Counted from the stretch's first letter, positions 1-8,658 are shown. The stretch: DNA of 64,000 nucleotides from Pedobacter terrae (GCF_900100705.1 NZ_FNCH01000001.1:199163-263162), one strand, 5' to 3'. Made by a program: numbers and translations. Notes: a model not told the origin generated them from the sequence alone.

Positions 1-423
1 GACCAATTAGCCCGAACCAAAAATGAAGATCGTAAAAATCGGCTGATGTATTTAATGCCTGCATTATCTTTAGATGTTAAAGAAAGGGATCTATTTTTTA
101 ATGGCTTAAAAGATAGAAAGAACCGCCAGAAAGAAGCTTGGGTAACAACTGCATTATCTTATTTGCATCATCCCATCAGGCAAAAAACATCTATCCTCTA
201 CCTGAAAGAAAGCCTGGATTTACTCGCAGAAATACAGAAAACAGGAGATATATTTTTTCCACAATCGTGGTTAGCGGCCACCTTTTCTACTTACAACAAC
301 AAAGAGGCAAATGCAATTGTACAGGATTTCTTAAAATCCCATCCTGATTACAATCCAAAGTTAAAAGATAAGATTTTGCAAACAACTGATAATCTTAGGA
401 GGGCACAGGTCATCATGCATTAA
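1..423 (+). CDS. C-terminal fragment of an M1-family metallo-aminopeptidase (5' end outside window)
   Basis: The frame is open from base 1, so the gene begins upstream of the window; the ATG at 46 is internal. The visible 140 residues are helical and charged, with FFPQSWLAATFS followed by a VQDFLKSHPDY..LKDKILQ segment. This resembles the helical C-terminal end of Bacteroidota M1 aminopeptidases. The zinc site (HExxH) lies outside the window, so function rests on the tail alone. It ends with TAA at 421-423 and no clear terminator follows. Confidence 0.55.
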   Translation, partial: DQLARTKNEDRKNRLMYLMPALSLDVKERDLFFNGLKDRKNRQKEAWVTTALSYLHHPIRQKTSILYLKESLDLLAEIQKTGDIFFPQSWLAATFSTYNNKEANAIVQDFLKSHPDYNPKLKDKILQTTDNLRRAQVIMH

Positions 424-652
424 CGTTTAATTAAATAAATTTGTACAAACAGGTTTATGAAGAATTTATACTTTTGTTGAGAGAGCGTTAATTTAGATTT
501 GAAAAGGATAAGCATTAATTTGTTTGCCCTTTTTTATAGCAAATCTGCATCAGCTAACATAAAGTTCCCCTCATCTCGACTTAAACGCAGTGGAATGCCC
601 CGCCCGCCCATACAGGAGGAGAGATCTATCTTAATGAAATTTTAAGCTATCT

Positions 653-790
653 TCACTTAATTAAAGCCTCTGTTTGACTGTTCAAATCTTCCAATAAACC
701 ATTCAATAAAATTTCTCTTTTATCTTCAATAGAAGTATCATCCTGGATAAAAACGGTAAGGTTCGTATTTTCTGCTGTTTGAGTTTGCAT
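653..790 (-). CDS. Possible small protein, 45 aa, no known family
   Basis: An ATG frame in the otherwise empty 424-961 gap encodes 45 residues rich in Thr, Glu and Asn, with a KREILLNGLLEDL helix in the middle and a TGA stop. The upstream sequence is AT-rich with no clear ribosome site, which is usual in this phylum. It could equally be a chance frame. The rest of the gap holds a degenerate repeat (about 571-645) and the AT-rich leader of the next operon. Confidence 0.3.
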   Translation of the reverse strand: MQTQTAENTNLTVFIQDDTSIEDKREILLNGLLEDLNSQTEALIK

Positions 791-961
791 GAGTTAGGGA
801 TTTACGTTTGTCAATTTAATGTCTACAAAGATTTAACGTCAGTTTTCGAATATAGTTTGTAACTTTTTTATTTAAACTTTAAATATTTTACTAAACATCA
901 TGTTAAGTCAAACATTGATCTACCTATTTAGGTTATGATAAAAGCAAAATAAATTCCATCA

Positions 962-2344
962 ATGAAACATTACGACGCAATAATTATCGGAGCGGGGCAG
1001 GCAGGCGTACCATTGGCTAAAAAACTTGCCGAAGCCGGTAAAAAAACAGTTCTTATTGAAAAAAGATTGGTCGGTGGTACCTGTATTAACGATGGCTGTA
1101 CACCAACAAAAGCGATGATCGCTTCTGCAAAAGCTATATATCAGGCTAAAAAAGCCTCCGCATTAGGTGTCGAAATAGGATCTGTCAAAGTTGACTTCAA
1201 TAAAATAAAACAGCGTAAAAACGATATTGTAAATCAGTTTAGATCTTCATCAGAAAAAGGAATTAACGAAACCAAAGGGCTGAGGCTCATTTTCGGAACG
1301 GCAAAATTCAGCGCTGAAAAAGAATTAACCATTAGTCTGAATAACGGTGGCGAAGAAAAAGTAACCGCCGATTGGATTTTTATTAATACCGGAGCAAAAA
1401 CTGCCTTACCAGATATAGAAGGATTGGATGAAATTGACTATCTTACTTCTACAACAATTTTAGATATAGAAACCGTTCCGGAGCATTTGATGGTTATTGG
1501 CGGTAATTATATTGGGCTGGAATTTGGACAAATGTTTAATCGCTTTGGTAGTAAAGTCACCATTTTGGAAAAATCATCAAGTATATTGTCAAGAGAAGAC
1601 GAAGATATTTCATCAGCCCTCACTGAAATTTTAACCGATGAAAAGATCGAAATCATTACGGATGTAAAGATTGATAAAATCAGTCAGGACAAAAAACAGC
1701 TTCATGTATTGCTCCAGTCCGGTAAAACTGCAAAGAACATAACAGCAAGTCATGTACTCGTTGCAGTCGGGCGCATACCGCAAACTGCTGATTTAGGCCT
1801 CGAAAATTGTGGTGTTAAAATGGATGATAAAGGTCATATAATAGTGAATGAAAAACTGGAAACCAATGTTAAAGGCATTTATGCATTGGGTGATGTAAAA
1901 GGAGGGCCAGCCTTTACGCACATTGCCTATAACGATTATACCATTGTTTACCGCAACCTGATCGAAGGCATGAAGTACTCCATTCAGGATCGGCCTGTGC
2001 CATATTGTATGTTTACCGACCCTCAACTGGGCAGGATTGGTATTTCGGAAAAAGAAGCGAAAGAAAAGAATTTGAATTATAAAGTAGCCATGATTCCAAT
2101 GTCGCAGGTGGCACGCGGAATTGAAACCAACGAAACTTTAGGCTTAATGAAGGCGGTTGTAGATCCGGATACGAAAAAGATTTTGGGAGCAGCTATTTTG
2201 GCTTCAGAAGGCGGGGAAATCATGTCTGTTTTGCAAATGGCCATGGAAGGCGATATTACTTACGATAGGATCAGGTATTGCGTTTTTGCACATCCTACCT
2301 ATACAGAATCGCTGAATAACCTATTTATGAAACTCGATAAATGA
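962..2344 (+). CDS. FAD-dependent pyridine nucleotide-disulfide oxidoreductase (mercuric reductase/dihydrolipoamide dehydrogenase-like), first gene of the ergothioneine operon
   Basis: The 460-residue protein has an N-terminal FAD-binding GAGQAG motif (residues 10-15), the redox-active pair C41/C46 in GGTCINDGCTPTK, a second Rossmann fold near residue 180 (GGNYIGLEFG), the FAD motif ALGDVKGG near 310, and the C-terminal His-Glu dyad in HPTYTE (H444, E449). This is the complete class I disulfide reductase layout. It lacks an N-terminal heavy-metal domain and the C-terminal Cys pair of true MerA, so mercury reduction is unlikely. Its stop is one base before the ATPase start, so it is probably co-transcribed with the ergothioneine transport and synthesis genes. 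By analogy with mycothione reductase it could reduce a low-molecular-weight disulfide; that role is inference. Confidence 0.85.
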   Translation: MKHYDAIIIGAGQAGVPLAKKLAEAGKKTVLIEKRLVGGTCINDGCTPTKAMIASAKAIYQAKKASALGVEIGSVKVDFNKIKQRKNDIVNQFRSSSEKGINETKGLRLIFGTAKFSAEKELTISLNNGGEEKVTADWIFINTGAKTALPDIEGLDEIDYLTSTTILDIETVPEHLMVIGGNYIGLEFGQMFNRFGSKVTILEKSSSILSREDEDISSALTEILTDEKIEIITDVKIDKISQDKKQLHVLLQSGKTAKNITASHVLVAVGRIPQTADLGLENCGVKMDDKGHIIVNEKLETNVKGIYALGDVKGGPAFTHIAYNDYTIVYRNLIEGMKYSIQDRPVPYCMFTDPQLGRIGISEKEAKEKNLNYKVAMIPMSQVARGIETNETLGLMKAVVDPDTKKILGAAILASEGGEIMSVLQMAMEGDITYDRIRYCVFAHPTYTESLNNLFMKLDK

Positions 2345-2345
2345 G

Positions 2346-3305
2346 ATGATCGAATTAAAAGAGATAAGCAAGAAATTTGGCGATACCCAGGCGGTGAAGC
2401 AGGTCTCTTTTAGTGTGGCCAGGGAGGAAACATTGGTCTTGTTGGGTACCAGTGGCTGTGGTAAAACCACCACCTTGAAAATGATCAACCGTTTAATTGA
2501 ACCCGATGCAGGGCAGATTTTAATCAACAATGAAAATATCATCGATGAGGATCCCGATGTGTTACGCAAGGGAATAGGTTATGTGATGCAAAATATTGGC
2601 CTTTTTCCACATTATACCATTGCCGAAAACATTGCACTTGTACCAAAACTGTTGAAATGGGATAAGGCAAAAATTGTAAGCCGTACACAAGAACTGATTG
2701 AAAAACTTCATCTTCCGGAAAGTACCTTGACCATGTATCCGCATGAATTAAGTGGCGGACAGCAGCAACGTGTAGGCCTGGCCCGTGCATTGATTACCGA
2801 TCCGTCCGTATTATTAATGGATGAGCCATTTGGAGCTTTAGACAATGTTACCCGCACCAGTATCCAAAAAGAATTTAAGGCTTTAGAGGAGTTGAAAAGA
2901 AAAACCATTGTGATGGTAACACACGATGTTTTGGAAGCCTTTGAGCTTGCAGACAGGATCTGTTTAATGGATAAAGGAGAGGTGGTTCAGATCGGTACAC
3001 CTAAAGAATTATTGTACCAGCCAACAAATGATTTTGCAAAGCGTTTTCTTGCCGGACAGAAGCTTATACTTGAATTCAAAGTTGTTAATATACAGGATAT
3101 CTGGACTTATTTACCTCAAGAAATAGTTCATCGCGGAGAAACTGAAACTGCAGATTTAAGTATATGGGAAGCTATGGAATTATTGCGGAACAAGGATCGG
3201 TCGGAACTGTTCATTTCAGGACCCAACAAAGCCATTAAATCCATTAATTTCGAACAGTTAACCAGCGGATTTAATCAATACCAAAACGCACAACATCATG
3301 AATGA
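2346..3305 (+). CDS. egtV: ABC transporter ATP-binding subunit, OpuCA/EgtV type
   Basis: The 319-residue ATPase has Walker A GTSGCGKTT, the Q-loop MQNIGLFPHYT, signature LSGGQQQRVGLARAL, Walker B VLLMDEPFGALD and a switch His in MVTHD. These are typical of the glycine betaine/choline (QAT) ATPases, to which the ergothioneine importer subunit EgtV belongs. The tail after about residue 235 is shorter than a full CBS pair and shows only a weak resemblance to one. It starts one base after the flavoprotein stop and overlaps the permease by 8 bases. The egtV symbol depends on the neighbouring ergothioneine genes; on its own it would be called an osmoprotectant ATPase. Confidence 0.8.
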   Translation: MIELKEISKKFGDTQAVKQVSFSVAREETLVLLGTSGCGKTTTLKMINRLIEPDAGQILINNENIIDEDPDVLRKGIGYVMQNIGLFPHYTIAENIALVPKLLKWDKAKIVSRTQELIEKLHLPESTLTMYPHELSGGQQQRVGLARALITDPSVLLMDEPFGALDNVTRTSIQKEFKALEELKRKTIVMVTHDVLEAFELADRICLMDKGEVVQIGTPKELLYQPTNDFAKRFLAGQKLILEFKVVNIQDIWTYLPQEIVHRGETETADLSIWEAMELLRNKDRSELFISGPNKAIKSINFEQLTSGFNQYQNAQHHE

Positions 3306-4869
3306 GCAACAGCAAACCTTATGGCAATTTATGTCGGGGCAGTCTGATAAATTGCTCAGTCAAACCTTGCAACATGGAGGTTTAACCTTTATTTCTTTAA
3401 TCCTTGCTATTGCCATCGGTTTACCTTTGGGCATATTGATTGCCAGAAAACGGAAACTTTCGGGGATGGTTTTAGGCATTGCCGGTGTATTGCAAACCAT
3501 TCCAAGTATTGCCTTATTGGGTTTCATGATCCCGGTTTTGGGCATCGGCGCCAAACCAGCTATTGTTGCGTTGCTGATTTATGCTTTGCTTCCAATTATC
3601 CGCAATACCTATACCGGCATTATTGGCATCGATTTACATGTTAAAGAGGCTGCGAGGGCGATGGGCATGAGTAAAGGCCAGATTTTGTTAAAAGTAGAAT
3701 TGCCTCTAGCCATGCCTGTTATTTTAGCGGGGATCCGTACCGCAACTGTGATTAATGTAGGGGTTGCTACTTTGGCTTCGTTTATTGCTGCGGGAGGATT
3801 GGGTGAGTTTATTTTTGGCGGCATTTCCCTCAATAATACCAATATGATTTTAGCCGGCGCCATTCCAGCCGCTTTACTGGCGATTATACTTGATGCTTTA
3901 CTTTCGCTCGTTCAAAAAACGGATGTTAAAAAGTTAAGAAAAGGTTTATACATTTTTCCTGTAATAATTTTGGTTTTAGGTGGGTTTTATGCTTTACCCT
4001 CAGCTTATGGCTCTACCTTAACGGCTGGATTTACACCTGAATTTATGGGCAGGCAGGATGGAGATCTTGGATTGAAATCAACTTATGGCTTAAAGATCCA
4101 TACCATCGTGATCAGCGATGCGGTGATGTACAAAGCTGCTTATGCGAAAGAACTGGATGTAATTAGTGGTTATTCTACCGATGGAAGGTTAAAAGCTTTC
4201 GATCTGAAAATCTTAAAGGATGACAAGAATATTTTTCCGCCTTATTATGCCGCACCCATAGTTCGGGATGAAGCTTTAAAACAGTTTCCCGAACTGGAAA
4301 AAACTTTGAATCTGCTCTCTGGTAAAATTACAGATTCGATCATGACCGATCTGAACTATAGAACAGATTATCTTCATCAGCAACCAGAGCGGGTTGCTAG
4401 GGATTTTCTGATCAGCAAGGGCTTGTATAAAGCGCCTAAAAACGGACACAAAGGCACTGTTCGGATCGGTTCGAAGATTTTTGGAGAACAATATATTCTC
4501 GCAGAAATGTATAGCATGCTGATTAAAGGCAATACACAGTATGCTGTAGCTACCAAAACCGGATTGGGCGGAACTAAAATCTGTTTTGATGCGCTGATGA
4601 ACGATCAGATCGACTTTTATCCCGAATATACCGGGACCGGCCTTTTGGTATTGTTGCAGCCAAATCCAAAAATTGCAAAGGAAATGGCACATGATAAAGA
4701 AAAAACTTACAACTATGTAAGTACTGAATTCGAGAAAAAGTTTAAAATCAAATGGCTCAAACCGATCGGTTTTAACAATTCTTATGCTTTAATGATGCGA
4801 CAAAAACAATCAAAAGAACTGAATGTTAATACCATCACAGACCTTAAAAATTACCTGGATAAAAATTAA
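3298..4869 (+). CDS. egtU: ABC permease fused to a circularly permuted OpuAC-type substrate-binding domain (EgtU-like)
   Basis: Residues 20-230 form a ProW-type permease with about six membrane segments and the EAA loop (EAARAMGMSKGQILLKVELP). The rest is an OpuAC-type binding protein in swapped order. Residues 240-375 match what is normally its second half (DVISGYSTDGR, DLKILKDDKNIFPPYYAAP). Residues 386-523 match what is normally its first half (RIGSKIFGEQYILAEMY, LGGTKICFDAL, YPEYTGTG, GFNNSYALMMR). Permease-binding fusions of this kind import ergothioneine (EgtU) or betaine/choline. Placement directly before EgtB and EgtD favours ergothioneine. The stop TAA shares its last base with the next ATG. 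Confidence 0.8.
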   Translation: MNEQQQTLWQFMSGQSDKLLSQTLQHGGLTFISLILAIAIGLPLGILIARKRKLSGMVLGIAGVLQTIPSIALLGFMIPVLGIGAKPAIVALLIYALLPIIRNTYTGIIGIDLHVKEAARAMGMSKGQILLKVELPLAMPVILAGIRTATVINVGVATLASFIAAGGLGEFIFGGISLNNTNMILAGAIPAALLAIILDALLSLVQKTDVKKLRKGLYIFPVIILVLGGFYALPSAYGSTLTAGFTPEFMGRQDGDLGLKSTYGLKIHTIVISDAVMYKAAYAKELDVISGYSTDGRLKAFDLKILKDDKNIFPPYYAAPIVRDEALKQFPELEKTLNLLSGKITDSIMTDLNYRTDYLHQQPERVARDFLISKGLYKAPKNGHKGTVRIGSKIFGEQYILAEMYSMLIKGNTQYAVATKTGLGGTKICFDALMNDQIDFYPEYTGTGLLVLLQPNPKIAKEMAHDKEKTYNYVSTEFEKKFKIKWLKPIGFNNSYALMMRQKQSKELNVNTITDLKNYLDKN

Positions 4870-6017
4870 TGACACTAGCAGAAGAATACTTACAGATTAG
4901 GAAATATTCCGAACAGGTTTGTGAACCTCTACAAACTGAAGATTACGTGGTACAACCTGTTGTAGATGTTAGTCCGCCCAAATGGCATTTAGGGCATACC
5001 ACCTGGTTTTTTGAAACCTTTATATTAAAACCTTTTTCTGTTAACTATCAGGTATATAACAACGATTATAATTTCGTGTTCAATAGTTATTACGAAACTG
5101 TTGGAAATCGGGTAATCCGTACCGATCGGGGCAATTTAAGCCGCCCAAGCGTGAATGAAATTTATCAGTACCGTGCTTATGTAGATGAAGCCATGGTAAG
5201 TTTTTTAAGTACAACGTTAAATGATGAAGTTAAGGAATTATTGATTTTGGGCTTTAATCATGAGCAGCAGCATCAGGAATTGTTGTTAACTGATATTAAA
5301 TATATTTTAGGTAATAACCCGCTATTTCCGGTTTATGCTAAAGACAAAAAAGAAGTTTTGGCATCTGAAAACGAATCAGGCTGGATCGATATCCCGGGTG
5401 GAATTTACCAAATCGGTTATGAAGGAACCGGTTTTAGCTTCGACAATGAACTGAACAGACATCAGGTTTACCTGCACGATTTTTCTATTAGTAAAACATT
5501 GGTCAGCAATGCCGAATTTTTAGCATTTATCCATGCAGGTGGATATGAAAATTTTAATTATTGGCACGCGGAGGGCTGGGACTGGGTAAAAAGCAATCAT
5601 ATTATATCACCCATGTACTGGCATTTAATTGATGGAGAATGGTTTAATTATACTTTAGGCGGACTTTTACCAATTGCTCCCAATGCAGCGGTAAGTCATA
5701 TAAGTTATTATGAAGCTTATGCCTATGCCAGTTGGAAAGGCATGCGTTTGCCTACTGAATTTGAGTGGGAAGTAGCTGCAAAAAACTTTAACTGGGGCGA
5801 AAGGTGGGAGTGGACAGAAAGTGCTTATCTCCCTTATCCTGGTTTTAGTAAAGCCCCTGGGGCCATTGGCGAGTACAATGGAAAGTTTATGGTCAATCAA
5901 AAAGTACTTAGAGGGGCTTCCGTCGCTACACCACAAAATCATTCACGTATTACTTATCGAAATTTCTTTCATCCACATTTAAGATGGCAATATACAGGCA
6001 TACGCCTGGTAAAATAA
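4869..6017 (+). CDS. egtB: EgtB-like iron-dependent sulfoxide synthase (ergothioneine biosynthesis)
   Basis: The 382-residue protein has an N-terminal DinB-type helical domain followed by a formylglycine-generating-enzyme (sulfatase-modifying) fold. Candidate iron ligands are H43 in HLGHTTWFFE and H131/H135 in HEQQHQE. The C-terminal fold shows IPGGIYQIGY, RLPTEFEWEVAA and the closing WQYTGIRLVK. EgtB joins hercynine to a thiol donor, oxidatively, to give a sulfoxide. No egtA or egtC is nearby, so cysteine may be the sulfur donor rather than gamma-glutamylcysteine; this is inference. It is coupled to EgtU by a TAATG overlap and to EgtD by a one-base gap. OvoA is unlikely because it would carry a fused methyltransferase. 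Confidence 0.88.
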   Translation: MTLAEEYLQIRKYSEQVCEPLQTEDYVVQPVVDVSPPKWHLGHTTWFFETFILKPFSVNYQVYNNDYNFVFNSYYETVGNRVIRTDRGNLSRPSVNEIYQYRAYVDEAMVSFLSTTLNDEVKELLILGFNHEQQHQELLLTDIKYILGNNPLFPVYAKDKKEVLASENESGWIDIPGGIYQIGYEGTGFSFDNELNRHQVYLHDFSISKTLVSNAEFLAFIHAGGYENFNYWHAEGWDWVKSNHIISPMYWHLIDGEWFNYTLGGLLPIAPNAAVSHISYYEAYAYASWKGMRLPTEFEWEVAAKNFNWGERWEWTESAYLPYPGFSKAPGAIGEYNGKFMVNQKVLRGASVATPQNHSRITYRNFFHPHLRWQYTGIRLVK

Positions 6018-6018
6018 A

Positions 6019-6999
6019 ATGATTATGAGCATCACTACCATTGAAATACCAACCGACAACAAAACCCAGTTTCTTCAGGAAACATTAAAAGGGCTACAAT
6101 CTGAACCAAAATTTATGCTTTCCAAGTATTTTTATGATGCTATCGGAGACCGCATATTTCAGCAGATTATGGACATGGAAGAATACTATCTCACTAATGC
6201 TGAAATGGAAATTCTCCAAAACCAGTCTGCACAACTTTCAGAAGCCATATCTGCAGATGGAACAGCCTTTGATCTGATCGAATTAGGTGCGGGTGATGCC
6301 ACCAAGTCTATCTATTTATTAGAATCTCTATTAGATGCTCAAATGGAATTTAGCTATTTTCCAATTGATATTTCTGAACATGTTATTGCCGATCTGGAAG
6401 AAAATTTGCCTAAAAAACTTTCTTCATTGGATATTACAGGCCTAAATGGTGATTATTTTGATATGCTGAAAAAGGCTGCTGAATTGTCTGACCGTAGAAA
6501 AGTAGTATTGTTTATGGGTGCAAATATTGGTAATATGAACGTTGCTGATGCGGAAAGTTTCTGTCTTTCGCTGAAGCAATTGCTTGCTCCAAAAGATCTG
6601 CTCATTATTGGTTTCGACCTGAAAAAAAATCCACAACAGATCCTCGACGCTTACAACGATAAAGGTGGGATTACCAGATCTTTCAATCTAAATTTGCTTC
6701 ATCGCATCAATAAAGAACTTGATGGAGATTTTAATATCGATCAGTTTGAGCATTACGCCAGTTATGATCCGGCATCAGGCGCCTGTAAAAGTTACCTCAT
6801 CAGTTTAAAAAATCAGATCGTAAATATTGGGCACCATGTTATTCAATTTGCCGAAAATGAACATATTTTTATGGAAATTTCCCAAAAATATTCCTTAGAC
6901 GATATTGATCAATTGGCAACAAAAACAGGTTTTAAACCAATTCAGCGCTTTTTTGACCAAAAACAATATTTTGTAGATGCCATTTGGCGGGTAGATTAG
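6019..6999 (+). CDS. egtD: L-histidine N-alpha-methyltransferase EgtD
   Basis: EgtD trimethylates histidine to hercynine with S-adenosylmethionine. The 326 residues show the family signature KYFYDAIGDRIFQQI and EEYYLT, the SAM motif IELGAGDATKS (about residues 88-98), GANIGNM (N172) and the histidine-binding pair E286/S288 in MEISQKY. Another family landmark is SFNLNLLHRINKELDGDFN. The length equals typical EgtD. Start could also be the ATG at 6025. It is the last gene of the operon beginning at 962, and its stop overlaps the stop of the convergent PLP enzyme by four bases. Confidence 0.9.
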   Translation: MIMSITTIEIPTDNKTQFLQETLKGLQSEPKFMLSKYFYDAIGDRIFQQIMDMEEYYLTNAEMEILQNQSAQLSEAISADGTAFDLIELGAGDATKSIYLLESLLDAQMEFSYFPIDISEHVIADLEENLPKKLSSLDITGLNGDYFDMLKKAAELSDRRKVVLFMGANIGNMNVADAESFCLSLKQLLAPKDLLIIGFDLKKNPQQILDAYNDKGGITRSFNLNLLHRINKELDGDFNIDQFEHYASYDPASGACKSYLISLKNQIVNIGHHVIQFAENEHIFMEISQKYSLDDIDQLATKTGFKPIQRFFDQKQYFVDAIWRVD

Positions 7000-8069
7000 T
7001 TCTTCCCATCTAAAACTTGGAGCAGCTGGTTTAAATCTTCTTCCGTATTGTAAAAATGGAAGGAAATCCTGGTACCAGCACCCCTGGGTGAGCACAGAAT
7101 TTTAGCTGCGACTAATTTATCTACTTTTTTTTGATCCAGCGGCATACTCATGATGGTAGATCGATACTTTCTCCCGAGCATCCAATCGGGCACTAATCCT
7201 CTCGCATTTAATGCCAACCTGGCTTGATTACTGAGCGTTTGTGTGGTTTTTTCAATATAATCGAAACCCATTACACCCAGATCATTTAAACTTTCGTTTA
7301 AGGTGCCAAAGTTTAAAGTATCCAGGTGACCGGGTTCGAAACACATCGATAAATGATCTTTTTCTTTTAAAAATGGCGCTGCAGGCAAATTGGTCAATTT
7401 GTTTTTTACATAAATGGCATCTTTCATCTGATCGGATAACATTACATAACCATTTCCGTATCCGGCTAAAAGCCATTTATATCCACTGCCAATTAATGCA
7501 TCTAAGCCCGATTTTTCAAAATTAAAGGTAGTGGTGCCTAAAAACTGAGTGCCGTCGCCAACCAATAACAGGTTAGGGTAGGTTGTTTTTAACTTCCGGA
7601 TAAAATCATCATCCATTCTGAAACCGCTAATGTATTGTACCATGCTAAATGCCAGTATGGTCGGTTTAAACTTTTCAATGGCATTAATGATGTTTTCCTC
7701 TAGTTTCTCATCAATTGGCACATTATGATAATCAAACCCCATACTCATTATGGGGTAACTCACCGAGGGATATTCTTCCTCTAACAATAAAAAACGATGA
7801 TTTCTATCTAATCCATTCAATAAAATATTGAAGCCTAACGAAAAATTCTGAACGAGATAAGTGTTTTCGGGCTTTGATCCAAAATGTTTTGTGATGTTAT
7901 TTCTCACGTCAGTAATAAGGGACATACTTTCCATTTTGAACACGCTTCCACCAGCCACGAACGCTTCGTCATGCTGGGCCCGCCATTCAGCTAAGCTAGT
8001 AGATAAGATGCCCGAATTGGCCGTGTTGAGGTACGTATATTCTTTGAGGATAGGGAAAGATAGGTTCAT
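6996..8069 (-). CDS. Class V aminotransferase-like PLP enzyme, candidate EgtE C-S lyase
   Basis: The 357-residue protein has a fold-type I PLP enzyme layout: LVQNFSLGFNILLNGL for the cofactor phosphate region, the Asp/Gln pair in LLVGDGTQFLG, and the Schiff-base lysine in GSGYKWLLAGYGNGY. Class V enzymes include cysteine desulfurases and the EgtE sulfoxide lyase, which completes ergothioneine synthesis. It lies tail to tail with egtD with a four-base overlap, so it is genetically linked but transcribed separately. The longer frame to 8075 would use TTG, so the ATG at 8069 is preferred. The EgtE role is inferred from context only. Confidence 0.7.
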   Translation of the reverse strand: MNLSFPILKEYTYLNTANSGILSTSLAEWRAQHDEAFVAGGSVFKMESMSLITDVRNNITKHFGSKPENTYLVQNFSLGFNILLNGLDRNHRFLLLEEEYPSVSYPIMSMGFDYHNVPIDEKLEENIINAIEKFKPTILAFSMVQYISGFRMDDDFIRKLKTTYPNLLLVGDGTQFLGTTTFNFEKSGLDALIGSGYKWLLAGYGNGYVMLSDQMKDAIYVKNKLTNLPAAPFLKEKDHLSMCFEPGHLDTLNFGTLNESLNDLGVMGFDYIEKTTQTLSNQARLALNARGLVPDWMLGRKYRSTIMSMPLDQKKVDKLVAAKILCSPRGAGTRISFHFYNTEEDLNQLLQVLDGKN

Positions 8070-8178
8070 GTCCAAATTTAAAAGAAATGTACATTAAAAA
8101 TAAATGCTGCCCGCCAAAATTAATTTTTATACAAACCTATGGGAATCAGGATTGTTGTTTTATAAACGTACAGGCATT

Positions 8179-8658
8179 ATGGAAAGTCAAACCGCAATAT
8201 TGGTTACTGAATTAAAAAAGCTCTTAAACGGGGGCGGAGCACATGTAGGATTTAAGGACGCAGTTGCCAATCTACCTTTTAATCTCCTGGGCGAAAAGCC
8301 TTATAACTTACCCTATAGCATCTGGCAATTGGTAGCGCATATTAAAATCGCCCAATGGGATATGCTGGAATTTAGTAAAAACGGAGCCCATCAATCGCCA
8401 AAATGGCCCGATGAATATTGGGCAAAAGAAGTAATTCCAAAGGACGAGGAAACCTGGAAAAATACCTTAAAGCAAATTGATGATGATCTGCAAGCATTTA
8501 TAGCGCTTTTGGAATCGTCAAATATATACGATACAATACCACATGGCGATGGACAACGTATTTTGACTGAAGCTTTACAGATTGCAGATCACAATGCTTA
8601 TCACATTGCCGAAATTGTCGTCATCAGGCGTTTGTTGGGAGCATGGAAATCTAGCTAA
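8179..8658 (+). CDS. DinB-family protein
   Basis: The 159-residue protein is an all-helical DinB/YfiT-like four-helix protein, with histidines in IWQLVAHIKIAQWDML and in the C-terminal ADHNAYHIAEIVVIRRLLG that match the usual metal-binding triad. Members are metal-binding, often thiol- or stress-related enzymes, of mostly unknown substrate. A frame extends upstream to an ATG at 8104, but similarity begins at the ATG at 8179. It faces away from the PLP gene. Thiol-transfer activity near the ergothioneine genes is possible but not shown. Confidence 0.75.
   Translation: MESQTAILVTELKKLLNGGGAHVGFKDAVANLPFNLLGEKPYNLPYSIWQLVAHIKIAQWDMLEFSKNGAHQSPKWPDEYWAKEVIPKDEETWKNTLKQIDDDLQAFIALLESSNIYDTIPHGDGQRILTEALQIADHNAYHIAEIVVIRRLLGAWKSS

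Noticed and set aside
962-2344. Calling the flavoprotein mercuric reductase (merA)
   Set aside because: No heavy-metal domain, no C-terminal Cys pair, and no mer genes nearby.
4869-6017. OvoA (ovothiol) instead of EgtB
   Set aside because: The protein ends after the sulfatase-modifying-type fold, without the fused methyltransferase, and a separate EgtD follows.
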